Shown: positions 46,175 through 55,207, counted from the stretch's first letter. The stretch: DNA of 64,000 bases from Ferdinandcohnia sp047238305 (GCF_047238305.1 NZ_JBDFMO010000001.1:1612001-1676000); one strand, 5' to 3'. Numbers and translations: made by a program. The notes: a model not told the origin generated them from the letters alone.

Positions 46175-47017
46175 ATGAAAACGGCGATTGTAACTGATAG
46201 TACAGCTTACATACCAAAGGAACTTCGTGAAAAACTTAATATACATATGATTCCGCTAAGTGTTGTATTTGGCGAAGAAACCTATCGTGAGGAAGTCGAT
46301 ATTACGGCAGAGGCATTCTATGACGAGCTTAAGGCTCGTAAGGAATTGCCGACAACATCTCAGCCTCCGATTGGTGAGTTTGTTGAGCTTTTTGAAAAAC
46401 TAGGTCAAGATTACGATGCTGTCATTAGTATTCACTTATCGAGTGGAATTAGCGGGACCTATCAGGGTTCAGTTTCGGCTGGTGAAATGGTTGAGGGTGT
46501 GAAGGTTTATCCGTTCGACTCTGAAATTAGTTGTATCGTGCAGGGTTTTTATGCGCTGGAGGCAGCGGAAATGGCGAAAGAAGGAAAGCCTGTTGATGAG
46601 ATTATGGAGCGGCTTCATGAGATTAAGAAATCCGTTCGGGCTTATTTTATGGTTGATGATCTCACAAATCTTCAGCGAGGTGGTCGCCTGAGCGGGGCAG
46701 CTGCATTTGTCGGCAGTTTGTTACAGGTGAAACCAATCCTAAACTTTGAGGACAAAGTGATTGTGCCTTTTGAAAAAATCCGCACACGTAAAAAAGCGAT
46801 GAATCGAGTATTTGAATTGTTTGATGAAGATGCAAGCAAAGGTGTACCAATGCGTGCAGCGTTGATTCATGCCAATATCGAAGAAGAAGCTTTGGAACTA
46901 AAAGCAGAATTAGAAAAGAAATACCCCCATGTAGAATTTTTACTAAGCTATTTCGGACCTGTTATTGGGACCCATCTTGGGGAAGGCGCGATTGGATTAG
47001 GGTGGTATAAGAAATAA
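46175..47017 (+). CDS. DegV family fatty-acid-binding protein
   Basis: This 280-residue protein has the DegV signature: TAIVTDSTAYIPKELREKLN, PTTSQPPIGEFVELFE (first lipid-binding loop), SIHLSSGISGTYQGS and LQRGGRLSGAAAFVGSLLQVKPIL, and ends with HLGEGAIGLGWY. DegV proteins bind a fatty acid and, as FakB types, present it to a kinase for phospholipid synthesis. Start ATG 46175 lies after AGGAAGG and matches the conserved N-terminus. It stands alone. Confidence 0.95.
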   Translation: MKTAIVTDSTAYIPKELREKLNIHMIPLSVVFGEETYREEVDITAEAFYDELKARKELPTTSQPPIGEFVELFEKLGQDYDAVISIHLSSGISGTYQGSVSAGEMVEGVKVYPFDSEISCIVQGFYALEAAEMAKEGKPVDEIMERLHEIKKSVRAYFMVDDLTNLQRGGRLSGAAAFVGSLLQVKPILNFEDKVIVPFEKIRTRKKAMNRVFELFDEDASKGVPMRAALIHANIEEEALELKAELEKKYPHVEFLLSYFGPVIGTHLGEGAIGLGWYKK

Positions 47018-47066
47018 AAATGAAGTGGCGCCGTGCGGGTGTGCGGCGCTGTTTATGGCAAAAAAG

Positions 47067-47092
47067 AAATTAGGATGGGCTCCTAATTTTTT
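47067..47092 (+). terminator. Terminator between degV and a convergent small gene
   Basis: ATTAGGA and TCCTAAT form a 7-bp stem with a TGGGC loop followed by TTTTTTA. It overlaps the last codons of the minus-strand gene, which has a matching T-rich run in its own direction. Confidence 0.7.
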
Positions 47093-47319
47093 AGTAATTG
47101 TTCATTTTGAGGGGTTTCTTCTTTCTTTTCTTCTACAGGCGCTTTTCTGTACTCATAGCTGCTATACAGACTAAGCACCACAAAATAGAGTAATAACAGA
47201 ACAGTCCACGTTGAGGACGTAATTTGAATTTTCTCCTGAAATAATACCGCCAATGCTCCAATGAGTAGAATCGAACCGATGCAAAGCAATAACCCGTGCT
47301 TTATAACCCATTTCATCAT
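47083..47319 (-). CDS. Small two-helix membrane protein, unknown function
   Basis: This 78-residue protein has two hydrophobic helices (about residues 9-27 and 36-55) and a charged tail (RKAPVEEKKEETPQNEQ). It is likely a conserved Bacillaceae membrane protein of unknown role. The start follows AAAGGTTGG on the reverse strand. It converges on degV and is divergent from comFA. Confidence 0.7.
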   Translation of the reverse strand: MMKWVIKHGLLLCIGSILLIGALAVLFQEKIQITSSTWTVLLLLYFVVLSLYSSYEYRKAPVEEKKEETPQNEQLLKN

Positions 47320-47425
47320 GTCAATCCCAACCTTTCATTATCTAATCTCCCCAATAATTGGATTCTTAAACATGTTTTTAATAGTCTTTGAAATATTATA
47401 AGAAAATGATTAAGGAGGTCCTCCC

Positions 47426-48916
47426 ATGCGATTTTTACTTAAAAACAAAATATTAACCCCCGAACCATTATCGGACAAGCCAGACACCAAGCGCATTACC
47501 GATTTTGAATCATGCTACCAACAGCCACTGAATCCCACATTTGAGTACTTCACTGAACTCCAACATCTACTCTACGGCAAACAACTCCTACTCGAAGAAA
47601 TTCCATTTTCCCTTGAAGACATACATCAACACTATTTGAATGGTTATTTGCAATATCGAAATTGTATTGCGAAAACGAAAGAAGGTTATAATTGTGTTCG
47701 ATGTGGAAATTCTGATCAAAGACTTTTCGCTTCGTTTGGATGTGCAAGGTGTAAAAGTGAATGTGCATATTGCCGAAAGTGTATCAATATGGGGCGGATG
47801 AGTGAATGTTCGGTTTTGGTTAGTTGGACTGGACCAAGTCCAATTGTTGAGATTCCAGAAAAGCCACTTTTGTGGGAAGGAACACTTTCTCCAGGACAAC
47901 AAAGGGCTTCAACAGAGCTAATTAAGGCAGTTCGAACTGATGACCAGTTGCTTATCTGGGCTGTTTGTGGTGCAGGAAAAACTGAGATTCTATTTGAAGG
48001 AATCGAGACGGCACTTCAGTCCAGTAAAAAGATTTGCCTCGCTACGCCCCGAACTGATGTCGTAATTGAGCTTGCACCGAGGATCAAATCTGCATTCCCT
48101 GGAATTGATGTCATCGCTTTGTATGGTGGAAGCGAGGACCACAACAAAACAGCCCTGATTACACTTGCCACTACCCACCAGCTACTTCGTTTTTACAAAG
48201 CCTTCGACATGATCATCATCGATGAAGTCGACGCTTTTCCGTATTCAGTTGAGCCGATGCTTCAGTATGCTGTTAATCAAGCGAAGAAGGATATCTCCTC
48301 GACGATCTACCTTACCGCAACACCTAATCAAACCTGGAAAAAGGAAATTCAAACGGGTAAAAGAACAGCTGTAACGATTCCTGCAAGATACCACCGTCGT
48401 GCATTACCAGTACCTGAGTTTATATGGTGTGGGAACTGGGAGAGATTAATGAAAAAGAAGAGGCTTCCAGGAAATGTGGTGGCGTGGGTTAAGAACCTTC
48501 TGGCGATTGGCAAGCAAGCATTCCTATTTGTCCCGCGGATTACTTATTTAGAAAATATCGTAGAAATTTTGCAAACACTAGACACTAGAATTGAAGGCGT
48601 TCATGCGGAGGACCCAGACAGAAAAGAAAAGGTTGCACGTTTTCGCTCTGGTGAAATCCCTATTCTTGTGACCACAACCATTTTAGAAAGAGGCGTAACC
48701 GTCCCAAATATTGATGTCGCTGTCTTAGGTGCGGAGGATAAAATTTTTTCAGAGAGTGCATTAGTCCAAATTTCAGGTCGTGTTGGTCGCAGTGCCCAAT
48801 TTCCAACCGGAGAGATTTTATTTTTCCATTACGGCAGAACAAGAGAAATGATTAAGGCAAAAAAACATATAGAAAATATGAACAAAGAAGCCGTCCAACA
48901 CGGCTTCATAGATTGA
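47426..48916 (+). CDS. comFA: DNA uptake helicase ComFA
   Basis: This 496-residue DEAD-box ATPase is required for moving single-stranded DNA into the cell during transformation. A cysteine-rich zinc finger near residue 90 (CVRCGNS, CARCKSECAYCRKC) precedes the Walker A motif AVCGAGKTE, the DEVD box IIIDEVDAFPY, TATPNQTW and a C-terminal helicase half with TTTILERGVTVPN and SGRVGRS. It starts after AAGGAGG. The expected comFB and comFC follow but are separated by a sortase gene. No fully convincing ComK box pair was found upstream. Confidence 0.95.
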   Translation: MRFLLKNKILTPEPLSDKPDTKRITDFESCYQQPLNPTFEYFTELQHLLYGKQLLLEEIPFSLEDIHQHYLNGYLQYRNCIAKTKEGYNCVRCGNSDQRLFASFGCARCKSECAYCRKCINMGRMSECSVLVSWTGPSPIVEIPEKPLLWEGTLSPGQQRASTELIKAVRTDDQLLIWAVCGAGKTEILFEGIETALQSSKKICLATPRTDVVIELAPRIKSAFPGIDVIALYGGSEDHNKTALITLATTHQLLRFYKAFDMIIIDEVDAFPYSVEPMLQYAVNQAKKDISSTIYLTATPNQTWKKEIQTGKRTAVTIPARYHRRALPVPEFIWCGNWERLMKKKRLPGNVVAWVKNLLAIGKQAFLFVPRITYLENIVEILQTLDTRIEGVHAEDPDRKEKVARFRSGEIPILVTTTILERGVTVPNIDVAVLGAEDKIFSESALVQISGRVGRSAQFPTGEILFFHYGRTREMIKAKKHIENMNKEAVQHGFID

Positions 48917-48982
48917 TTTCACAACCCATTTTTATTATGATTAAAGGTAACGAAGAAAGAACGGATTAAGGCGGTGATTCCA

Positions 48983-49570
48983 GTGAAAAAGGTTGTTTAT
49001 ACAATTGCACTATTATTCATCATCGGCGGTATTTCATTGACAGGTTACTCGATTTTTCAAATTTGGGATTCAAATCAGGCACAAAAAGAAGCGTTGGTTC
49101 AAGCGGAAGAACTCATTTCCACACCTCCAACCGTGGAAAAAGCTGAAAAGGAAATTGTCATTCCAACTTTTGAAAAAGGTGAAACAATGGGTGTTTTAGA
49201 GGTACCAAAGCTTGGTGAAAAAATGCCAATTGTTGAAGGGACGGATGAAGAAGAACTCAGAGTTGGTGTAGGACATTACCTCGGCACCGCACTACCCACT
49301 CAAAACGATCAAATCGTATTATCTGGTCACCGCGATACACTGTTTAAACAATTTGATGAGTTGGAGATTGGCGACACCTTTGTTGTGCAATTAGAATACG
49401 GCGACTTTACCTATGAAATTGTCGATACGAAAATTGTGGATGCAGATGATCGAACCGTCATTAAATCAACCGCGCCAAACGAGGAGCTTGTTGTGACCAC
49501 CTGTTATCCATTTGGATACTTGGGTGACGCGCCATATCGATACATTTTTTATGGGAAAAAGATAGATTGA
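48983..49570 (+). CDS. Class D sortase
   Basis: This 195-residue membrane-anchored transpeptidase has an N-terminal helix (YTIALLFIIGGISLTGYS) and the sortase fold with VPKLGEKMPIVEG, LSGHRDTLFKQF holding the catalytic His, TTCYPFGYLGDAPYR with the catalytic Cys and Arg. Class D enzymes attach LPXTG-like proteins to the wall, often in sporulating Bacillus. GTG 48983 after AAGGCGGTG is preferred over the GTG at 48974. No LPXTG-type substrate was seen in the window. It interrupts the usual comFA-comFB order and has its own terminator. Confidence 0.9.
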   Translation: MKKVVYTIALLFIIGGISLTGYSIFQIWDSNQAQKEALVQAEELISTPPTVEKAEKEIVIPTFEKGETMGVLEVPKLGEKMPIVEGTDEEELRVGVGHYLGTALPTQNDQIVLSGHRDTLFKQFDELEIGDTFVVQLEYGDFTYEIVDTKIVDADDRTVIKSTAPNEELVVTTCYPFGYLGDAPYRYIFYGKKID

Positions 49571-49575
49571 CTCAG

Positions 49576-49617
49576 AACTCCTAGGTTGGATAAAAAAATC
49601 CGCTTAGGGGTTTTTAT
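49576..49617 (+). terminator. Terminator after the sortase gene
   Basis: AACTCCTA pairs with TAGGGGTT (one G-T pair) across a 21-base loop followed by TTTTATATA. It lies immediately after the sortase stop codon. Confidence 0.6.
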
Positions 49618-49770
49618 ATAGTGCAAAAGTATTATTGGCCATAGGATGAAAGGGGAATTTACAATTGTCTTAAATCTATTAATGTTAATGATGGGATAAA
49701 TAAAAATATATTTCCAAATTATGTTTATTGTGTGATAATAATAGAAGAAAGAGAGAATGGAGAGGTTCGT

Positions 49771-50052
49771 GTGAAGGTTTTTAATGCAATGGAGCCGCTT
49801 GTGGCTGAAGCAATCAATGAAAACTGGTCTGAATACAACTTGCCTTGCAAATGTGAACAATGCAAAAACGATGTATTTGCCCTCACGCTAAATAATCTAC
49901 CACCGCGCTATGTATCGAAGGAAAATGGAGTGGCGTATGTCCGAGCCCAATATTTTAATAAACAAATGATGGCCAATATTTATGTGAAAATTGCGGAGGC
50001 CGTAAACATCGTCGCGAAAAATCCTCAATGCCATCATTTCAAAAGGAGCTGA
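49771..50052 (+). CDS. comFB: Late competence protein ComFB
   Basis: This 93-residue protein shows ComFB features: VFNAMEPLVAEAINENW, a CKCEQCKNDVFALTLN metal-binding cysteine set and NNLPPRYV, with size close to the B. subtilis protein (98). Its biochemical role in competence is unclear; ComFB-domain proteins in cyanobacteria bind c-di-nucleotides (family knowledge). GTG 49771 follows GGAGAGG; the longer frame to 49732 lacks a ribosome site. It lies four bases before comFC. Confidence 0.85.
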   Translation: MKVFNAMEPLVAEAINENWSEYNLPCKCEQCKNDVFALTLNNLPPRYVSKENGVAYVRAQYFNKQMMANIYVKIAEAVNIVAKNPQCHHFKRS

Positions 50053-50055
50053 AGT

Positions 50056-50760
50056 ATGTCTACATGCTTACTTTGCCACACTTATTTTGAAGAAGTGGAT
50101 TCCTGGTCAACATTGTTTTCGTTAACCGAACCGGATCCACTTTGTTCTACCTGCAGCGAAAAATTTGAAAAAGTGGACGGTGGTCTTTGTGAAATTTGCG
50201 GTCGATCATTTACTGGACTGCCCGATGAGTATCGTGAAGGAAACCTCTGTTATGACTGTATCCGCTGGGAAAATGAACCGGAATGGCAGAGCGTACTTAC
50301 AAAGAACCGTTCGATTTACCTCTATAATGACTTTGCAAAAGATGTACTTTCCCTCTACAAATTCCGCGGTGACTACGCCGTTTCTTCTATTTTTAAAACA
50401 CCTCTGAAAAAAGCCTTCAAAACTCAATTTAATTCTTCCTATTCAGTTGTCCCAATTCCATTAAGTGAGGAGCGTTTGTATGAGCGCGGATTCAACCAAG
50501 CTAAGGCGTTAGCAGAATTATTGGGTGTTCATGTTCATGAAGTATTAGCGCGAACCCACTTGGAGAAACAGTCGAAAAAGAGCCGAGATGAACGGATTTC
50601 TGGAGAAAATGTGTTCCGAGTGAAAGATGTTGTTCAGGATAAGGACATTTTATTAGTAGATGATATTTATACGACGGGTTCGACGTTAAGGCATGCCGGT
50701 AAGGTGCTGATAGAAGCTGGGGCTAAGTCGGTATCTTCTCTGACGTTGATGAGAGGATAG
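50056..50760 (+). CDS. comFC: Phosphoribosyltransferase-like competence protein ComFC
   Basis: This 234-residue protein has an N-terminal zinc finger (CLLCHTYF and later CSTCSEK, CEICGRSF, CYDC) and a C-terminal phosphoribosyltransferase domain with the PRPP loop DILLVDDIYTTGSTLRHA. The KNRSIYLYNDFAKDVLSLYKFRGDY stretch is conserved in ComFC/GntX proteins. It takes part in processing incoming DNA with ComFA. It is followed after 83 bases by yvyF. Confidence 0.95.
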   Translation: MSTCLLCHTYFEEVDSWSTLFSLTEPDPLCSTCSEKFEKVDGGLCEICGRSFTGLPDEYREGNLCYDCIRWENEPEWQSVLTKNRSIYLYNDFAKDVLSLYKFRGDYAVSSIFKTPLKKAFKTQFNSSYSVVPIPLSEERLYERGFNQAKALAELLGVHVHEVLARTHLEKQSKKSRDERISGENVFRVKDVVQDKDILLVDDIYTTGSTLRHAGKVLIEAGAKSVSSLTLMRG

Positions 50761-50781
50761 GATTTCAAAAATCTGTCACTA

Positions 50782-50806
50782 TAAACTCTCCCAAAAACAC
50801 CGATAT
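50782..50806 (+). promoter_or_regulatory. Candidate sigma-D promoter for yvyF
   Basis: TAAA at 50782 and ACCGATAT at 50799 resemble the sigma-D elements, but the spacing of 13 bases is shorter than the usual 15. It lies 38 bases before the yvyF start, in the position expected for expression of the flagellar operon. Read-through from comFC is the alternative. Confidence 0.45.
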
Positions 50807-50843
50807 AATAGAAGGAAATAAGGTGTTTGAGGAGAGAATTAAC

Positions 50844-51257
50844 ATGGGAGAACTAATGAATTGCCCAAATTGCGGGGCTTTATTTGTAAAAACAAATCTT
50901 CGTGATGTTTGTGAAAAATGCTATAAGGCAGAGGAAGTCGCGTTCGAAACCGTTTATAAATTTATTCGAAAAAAAGAAAATCGTACAGCAACTATTTTTG
51001 AGGCCTCTGAAGGAACAGGCGTTGATGAAGAATTAATCATCAAATTCATACGAACAGGGCGTCTGAAACTGGCTCAATTCCCAAACCTTGGATATCCATG
51101 CCAAAAATGTCGTACCATAATACGCGAAGGGATATTATGTGACACCTGTTCAAGGGAACTACGCAGTGAATTATCGATTTTTGAACAAGAAGAAGAACGT
51201 AAAAAAGAATTAAAAGAACGTAATAAAGGAACGTATTTTGTAGAGAAAAATTTCTAA
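50844..51257 (+). CDS. yvyF: YvyF, flagellar operon zinc-binding protein
   Basis: This 137-residue protein (TIGR03826-type flagellar operon protein) has CPNCGALF and CEKC at the N-terminus and CQKC plus CDTC near residue 90, two zinc-binding sites around a helical winged-helix-like part. Start ATG 50844 lies after GAGGAGAG and is preferred to the GTG at 50823. Its exact role is unknown; in Bacillus it is the first gene before flgM. The stop codon overlaps the sigma-D -35 box of flgM. Confidence 0.88.
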   Translation: MGELMNCPNCGALFVKTNLRDVCEKCYKAEEVAFETVYKFIRKKENRTATIFEASEGTGVDEELIIKFIRTGRLKLAQFPNLGYPCQKCRTIIREGILCDTCSRELRSELSIFEQEEERKKELKERNKGTYFVEKNF

Positions 51258-51281
51258 ACATTTTCATGTCGCTGCCGATAT
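51255..51281 (+). promoter_or_regulatory. Sigma-D promoter of flgM
   Basis: TAAA at 51255-51258, 15 bases, then GCCGATAT at 51274-51281 is a perfect match to the sigma-D consensus. It overlaps the yvyF stop codon. It drives flgM, the anti-sigma-D factor, and the flgN-flgK-flgL genes, giving the usual feedback loop. Confidence 0.93.
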
Positions 51282-51324
51282 AAAGGAAAAGACATGAAGT
51301 TCGGATAGAAAGCGAGGCTTTAAC

Positions 51325-51585
51325 ATGAAAATTAACCAGTTCGGACCCGTTGGAATGAATCCATATAAAAAGCAGATGAACAAGATTGCAGCAACAGAAA
51401 AGTCAACTCAGACAGATAAAGTTGAAATTTCTTCAGCGGCTAAACAACTACAGGAAATTTCACCGATTACTGTTGCGCGCCAGCAGAAGGTAGAAGCGCT
51501 CAAACAACAGGTTCAAAACGGGACCTATAAGGTGAACGTAGAAGACGTTGCGAAAAGCGTCTACGATTTTTATTTTAAAAAATAA
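51325..51585 (+). CDS. flgM: Anti-sigma-D factor FlgM
   Basis: This 86-residue protein holds sigma-D inactive until the hook is complete. It has the typical KVEISSAAKQLQEI and the C-terminal helix KVEALKQQVQNGTYKVNVEDVAKSVYDF. The N-terminus is disordered and polar. It is directly behind a perfect sigma-D promoter, so FlgM represses its own operon. Confidence 0.95.
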   Translation: MKINQFGPVGMNPYKKQMNKIAATEKSTQTDKVEISSAAKQLQEISPITVARQQKVEALKQQVQNGTYKVNVEDVAKSVYDFYFKK

Positions 51586-51601
51586 TTAACGGAGGGTCAT
51601 T

Positions 51602-52084
51602 ATGTCAGCTGAAAACTTAGTCGTGCTGCTCAAAAAAATACTTACTTTACACCAAAATTTACTTAAGCTATCTGAGCAAAAAACAGACATTTTGAAAAAA
51701 GGCAACATCGATGCCCTCAACGATCAAATGAAGGAAGAACAGAAATACATTTTAGCGATCAAACAATTGGAAAATGAACGGATTGTAATTGTTGACAAAT
51801 GGCTTGGACCTCTTGTTCAGGATAAAACATTATCTAAGTGTATTGAGATGGCGAGTGAGTCAGTTCGATCGGAGCTAACGGGACTACAAGAGGAATTGGT
51901 TAAAGTGACTCACGATTTAAAGACTGCGAACGACTTAAATCAGCAGCTCACTTATCAATCCTTGCAATACGTGAATATGTCGTTGGACATGCTTCTTCCA
52001 CAGGAGCAAATAGCGGGCTATGGCAACCCAGCAGGAACTAAAGAAAAAAAGCAAACACGCTCAATGTTTGATTCAAAAGCTTAA
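51602..52084 (+). CDS. flgN: Flagellar chaperone FlgN (YvyG)
   Basis: This 160-residue helical protein has two long amphipathic helices (MSAENLVVLLKKILTLHQNL and EEQKYILAIKQLENERIVIVD) and the end LTYQSLQYVNMSLDML, as in FlgN. It chaperones FlgK and FlgL for export. It starts 16 bases after flgM behind GGAGG and precedes flgK by 18 bases. Confidence 0.9.
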   Translation: MSAENLVVLLKKILTLHQNLLKLSEQKTDILKKGNIDALNDQMKEEQKYILAIKQLENERIVIVDKWLGPLVQDKTLSKCIEMASESVRSELTGLQEELVKVTHDLKTANDLNQQLTYQSLQYVNMSLDMLLPQEQIAGYGNPAGTKEKKQTRSMFDSKA

Positions 52085-52102
52085 ACAACGGAGGATGGGA
52101 AA

Positions 52103-53665
52103 ATGGTATCAACTTTTCATGGATTAGAAACAGCACGTCGCGGAATGGTGACCCAGCAAAGTGCGCTATATACAACTGGACATAATATTGCGAATGCGAG
52201 TACACCTGGCTACACAAGGCAACGTGTTAATTTTTCACAGACAAATCCATACCCTTCTCCTGGTCTAAATACGGCAAAAATTCCTGGACAGGTTGGAACA
52301 GGTGTTGAAGCCGGAACGATTCAACGTGTGCGCGAGAGCTTTTTGGATGTTCAGTTCCGTGGTGAGCAGACAAAGACAAGTTACTGGGAAACACGCGCAA
52401 ACGCCTTAGGAAAAATGGAAGAAATCATGAACGAACCGTCCGAAACTGGACTTGCAAATACTTTGAATCAGTTTTGGCAGTCACTTCAGGATTTAGCAGC
52501 AAACCCAGAGGATCAAGGTGCGCGTTCGGTAGTGCGCCAACGTGGTGAAATGGTAGCAAACACCTTTACTTATCTATCAAACTCATTAACTGCCATAAAA
52601 GACGACTTCGGCAAACAAATCAGTGTAACTGTGAAATCAGTAAACTCGCTTTCTGATCAAATTAGCAGAATCAATAAGCAAATCTCCGAAATCGAACCAG
52701 TTGGATATCTTCCAAATGATTTATATGATGAGCGAGATCGGTTAATTGATGAACTATCAAAATATGTAGAGATTAAGGTTCATCCTCCAAGAAGCAGTGG
52801 CGGCGATTCTTTACCTGTTGCAGAAGGTATTTTAGATATATCAATAGTTGGTGACAACGGGACAGAAACCAAATTGATTGATGGAAATACCTTTAAAAAG
52901 CTTTCAGTTGTTCCTGCAACTGATTCTGATGGTGATGGGGTAAATGACCAGCCAACAGGTGCTGTTACTGGCTTTCAATTAGATGGGCAAGATATATCAT
53001 TTATTCGTAGTGGAGAAATGAAGGCACTAGTTGAAACATACGGATATGTTGAGAATGGTGCGGAAAAAGGCATTTACCCAAAAATGCTAGATGATTTGGA
53101 TAAAATGGCGTATTCGTTTGCTACACAGTTCAATGCTGTACACAGCCAAGGATTTACATTGAAAACTTCAACTGAGGCGAGTGTACAGGGCGGCGACTTT
53201 TTCGAACCGTTTACTGGAACTGGTGCAAATGCATATAAAGGGGCAGCTGCAACTATCAAAGTATCTTCAAACATTGATAATCTCAGCCATATTGCAGTTT
53301 CGACCATTCAAGGTGAATCTGGAAATGGCTACAATGCTACTAATCTTGCGAACGTGAAAAATGCAGACTTCGGTACATTACCTGGCTTCCCGATTACTGC
53401 TGGAAGTATCCAGTCATATTATGAATCCCTCATTGGATCTATGGGTGTAGACTCGCAGGAAGCAATTCGTATGTCAGAAAACTCAGCGGTGTTAAAGGAT
53501 TCAGTAGAAAACAGACGTCAATCAGTTAGTGGAGTTTCTTTAGACGAAGAAATGACAAATATGATTAAGTTTCAACATGCTTACAATGGTTCAGCGAGAA
53601 TGATTACAGTACTTGATGAAATGCTAGATAGAATTATAAATGGCCTAGGCACTGGTGGAAGGTAG
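52103..53665 (+). CDS. flgK: Flagellar hook-associated protein 1 FlgK
   Basis: This 520-residue protein joins hook and filament. The N-terminus has STFHGLETARRGMVTQQSAL and GHNIANASTPGYTRQRV, and the C-terminus has SGVSLDEEMTNMIKFQHAYNGSARM, the two conserved D0/D1 helices. The central part carries a variable domain. It starts after GGAGG. It is followed closely by flgL. Confidence 0.96.
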   Translation: MVSTFHGLETARRGMVTQQSALYTTGHNIANASTPGYTRQRVNFSQTNPYPSPGLNTAKIPGQVGTGVEAGTIQRVRESFLDVQFRGEQTKTSYWETRANALGKMEEIMNEPSETGLANTLNQFWQSLQDLAANPEDQGARSVVRQRGEMVANTFTYLSNSLTAIKDDFGKQISVTVKSVNSLSDQISRINKQISEIEPVGYLPNDLYDERDRLIDELSKYVEIKVHPPRSSGGDSLPVAEGILDISIVGDNGTETKLIDGNTFKKLSVVPATDSDGDGVNDQPTGAVTGFQLDGQDISFIRSGEMKALVETYGYVENGAEKGIYPKMLDDLDKMAYSFATQFNAVHSQGFTLKTSTEASVQGGDFFEPFTGTGANAYKGAAATIKVSSNIDNLSHIAVSTIQGESGNGYNATNLANVKNADFGTLPGFPITAGSIQSYYESLIGSMGVDSQEAIRMSENSAVLKDSVENRRQSVSGVSLDEEMTNMIKFQHAYNGSARMITVLDEMLDRIINGLGTGGR

Positions 53666-53674
53666 GTGTAAATT

Positions 53675-54556
53675 ATGCGCGTAACACAATCAATGCTCAC
53701 AAATAATATGCTGCGAAACCTAAGTAGTAGTTACGAAAGATTAGGAAAATATCAAGATCAATTAAATACGCAAAAGAAGATTACGAAACCATCCGATGAC
53801 CCAGTTGTGGCAATTAAAGGAATGCGATATCGTACAGATCTTGCTGAAATTGAACAATACCAACGCAATCTAACAGAAGCCTATACGTGGATGGAGTCGG
53901 CAGATGATGCGATGGACAAGATGACACAGGCACTTCAGAGGGTGCGTGAGTTGACAGTCCAGGCTAGCACTGGGACAAATGGTCCTGATGAAAAAGCAAA
54001 CATAGCAGTCGAAATTGAACAACTAAAAGAGCATATCGCAACCATTGCCAACACAAAGGTTGGAAATAAGTTTATTTTTAATGGAACAAATACAACCGAA
54101 GCACCAGTAGATTTAGATGCAAATCAAATCTCCTCATCGACTAATGATGTTTTACTTGAGGTTTCCAAAGGTGTTCATATTAATGTCAACGTGAAGACTA
54201 CTGACCTTTTAAAAGGTGGTAATACGAATGACATTTTTACAGAGCTTGATAATCTAATCAATGATCTTAACGATGACAGTGGGGATATTGGAAAATATCT
54301 TGATACTTTAGATTCTCACCTAACCAATGTAGTTGCAAACCGAGCGGACCTTGGGGCAAGATATAATCGTATTGAACTGATAGATGATAGACTTGGTTCA
54401 CAAGAGGTAATTGCAAATAAGATTATCTCCGAAAACGAAGATGCCGAAATGGAAAAAGTTATCATTGGTTTAACAACCGCAGAAGCAGTGCACCGTGCAG
54501 CACTTGGAGTAGGAACTAGAATTATTCAACCATCACTTATGGACTTTTTACGGTAA
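53675..54556 (+). CDS. flgL: Flagellar hook-associated protein 3 FlgL
   Basis: This 293-residue protein forms the junction between FlgK and flagellin. Its N-terminus RVTQSMLTNNMLRNLSSSYERL and KITKPSDDPVVAIKGM, and its helical C-terminal VIIGLTTAEAVHRAALGVG are typical. It begins nine bases after the flgK stop. A hairpin follows the stop codon. Confidence 0.95.
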   Translation: MRVTQSMLTNNMLRNLSSSYERLGKYQDQLNTQKKITKPSDDPVVAIKGMRYRTDLAEIEQYQRNLTEAYTWMESADDAMDKMTQALQRVRELTVQASTGTNGPDEKANIAVEIEQLKEHIATIANTKVGNKFIFNGTNTTEAPVDLDANQISSSTNDVLLEVSKGVHINVNVKTTDLLKGGNTNDIFTELDNLINDLNDDSGDIGKYLDTLDSHLTNVVANRADLGARYNRIELIDDRLGSQEVIANKIISENEDAEMEKVIIGLTTAEAVHRAALGVGTRIIQPSLMDFLR

Positions 54557-54585
54557 GCTATCTTTTTATGGGATAGCTTTTTTGA
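54555..54585 (+). terminator. Terminator or attenuator after flgL
   Basis: AAGCTATC and GATAGCTT form an 8-bp stem with a short loop (TTTTTATGG) followed by TTTTTGAT. It overlaps the flgL stop codon and may limit transcription into yviE and fliW. Confidence 0.75.
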
Positions 54586-54598
54586 TAGGAGTGAAGCT

Positions 54599-55189
54599 AT
54601 GGGATTAGCTCAAATTCGCTTAGAATCTCAAAATGCTAAAACAGGAATTAGGACTACAAAGCCAATCCAAGAAATTCAACAGCCAAAGGCAGACTTGTCA
54701 ATTCAACAGCCAAAAGCCGACTTGGAAATCCGAACTACCCCTGGAAAGCTAACAATTGATCAAACAGAGGCTTGGGCTGATATGGATTTGAAGCATATCT
54801 CAAGGCGGATAGCTGAAGCTGCTGATAAGGGTTATCAAAATTCGCTTGAAGGAATTGCAAGACGAGCGCAAGAAGGCAATGAACTAATGAAAATAGAGAA
54901 CGGTGGAAATCCAATTGCTCAAATAGCAAAACGAAATAGTGAAGGACCTGAGTTCCAATTTAATATAGGTTGGATACCTTCCCATTTTAGTGTCAAGACT
55001 AATTATGTTCCTGCAGCAGTTGATATCCAGGTGAAAGTGAACAAGCCAATTATTAATTCAAGCATTAATAAGCCAATTCACGAATATATCCCTGGAAAGG
55101 CGTATATTCGTCTAGAGCAGAGACAATCTCTTAAGATTGATTTTGCTAATTTAAAATATGTAGGTGTAAACTACAAGCAAGAGATCTAA
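54599..55189 (+). CDS. yviE: YviE, DUF6470 protein
   Basis: This 196-residue protein of unknown function is found only in flagellar operons of Bacillaceae. It has a duplicated IQQPKADL motif near residues 25-42 and the second half ends with LEQRQSLKIDFANLKYVG. It is mostly beta-strand with an amphipathic helix (about residues 60-95). Its ribosome site is GATAGGAG. It lies 19 bases before fliW. Confidence 0.85.
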   Translation: MGLAQIRLESQNAKTGIRTTKPIQEIQQPKADLSIQQPKADLEIRTTPGKLTIDQTEAWADMDLKHISRRIAEAADKGYQNSLEGIARRAQEGNELMKIENGGNPIAQIAKRNSEGPEFQFNIGWIPSHFSVKTNYVPAAVDIQVKVNKPIINSSINKPIHEYIPGKAYIRLEQRQSLKIDFANLKYVGVNYKQEI

Positions 55190-55207
55190 TAATAAGGTTG
55201 TGAAAAA

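Noticed and set aside
47340..47425. ComK box upstream of comFA
   Set aside because: A-rich and T-rich tracts are present (for example AAACATGTTTTT) but no paired AAAA-N5-TTTT boxes at the right spacing were found.
47588..47902. 104-codon frame opposite comFA
   Set aside because: It is antisense within a well-conserved gene and has no ribosome site; it follows comFA codon bias.
49549..49860. 103-codon reverse-strand frame between the sortase and comFB
   Set aside because: It covers the sortase terminator and comFB start, is AT-rich and has no ribosome site.
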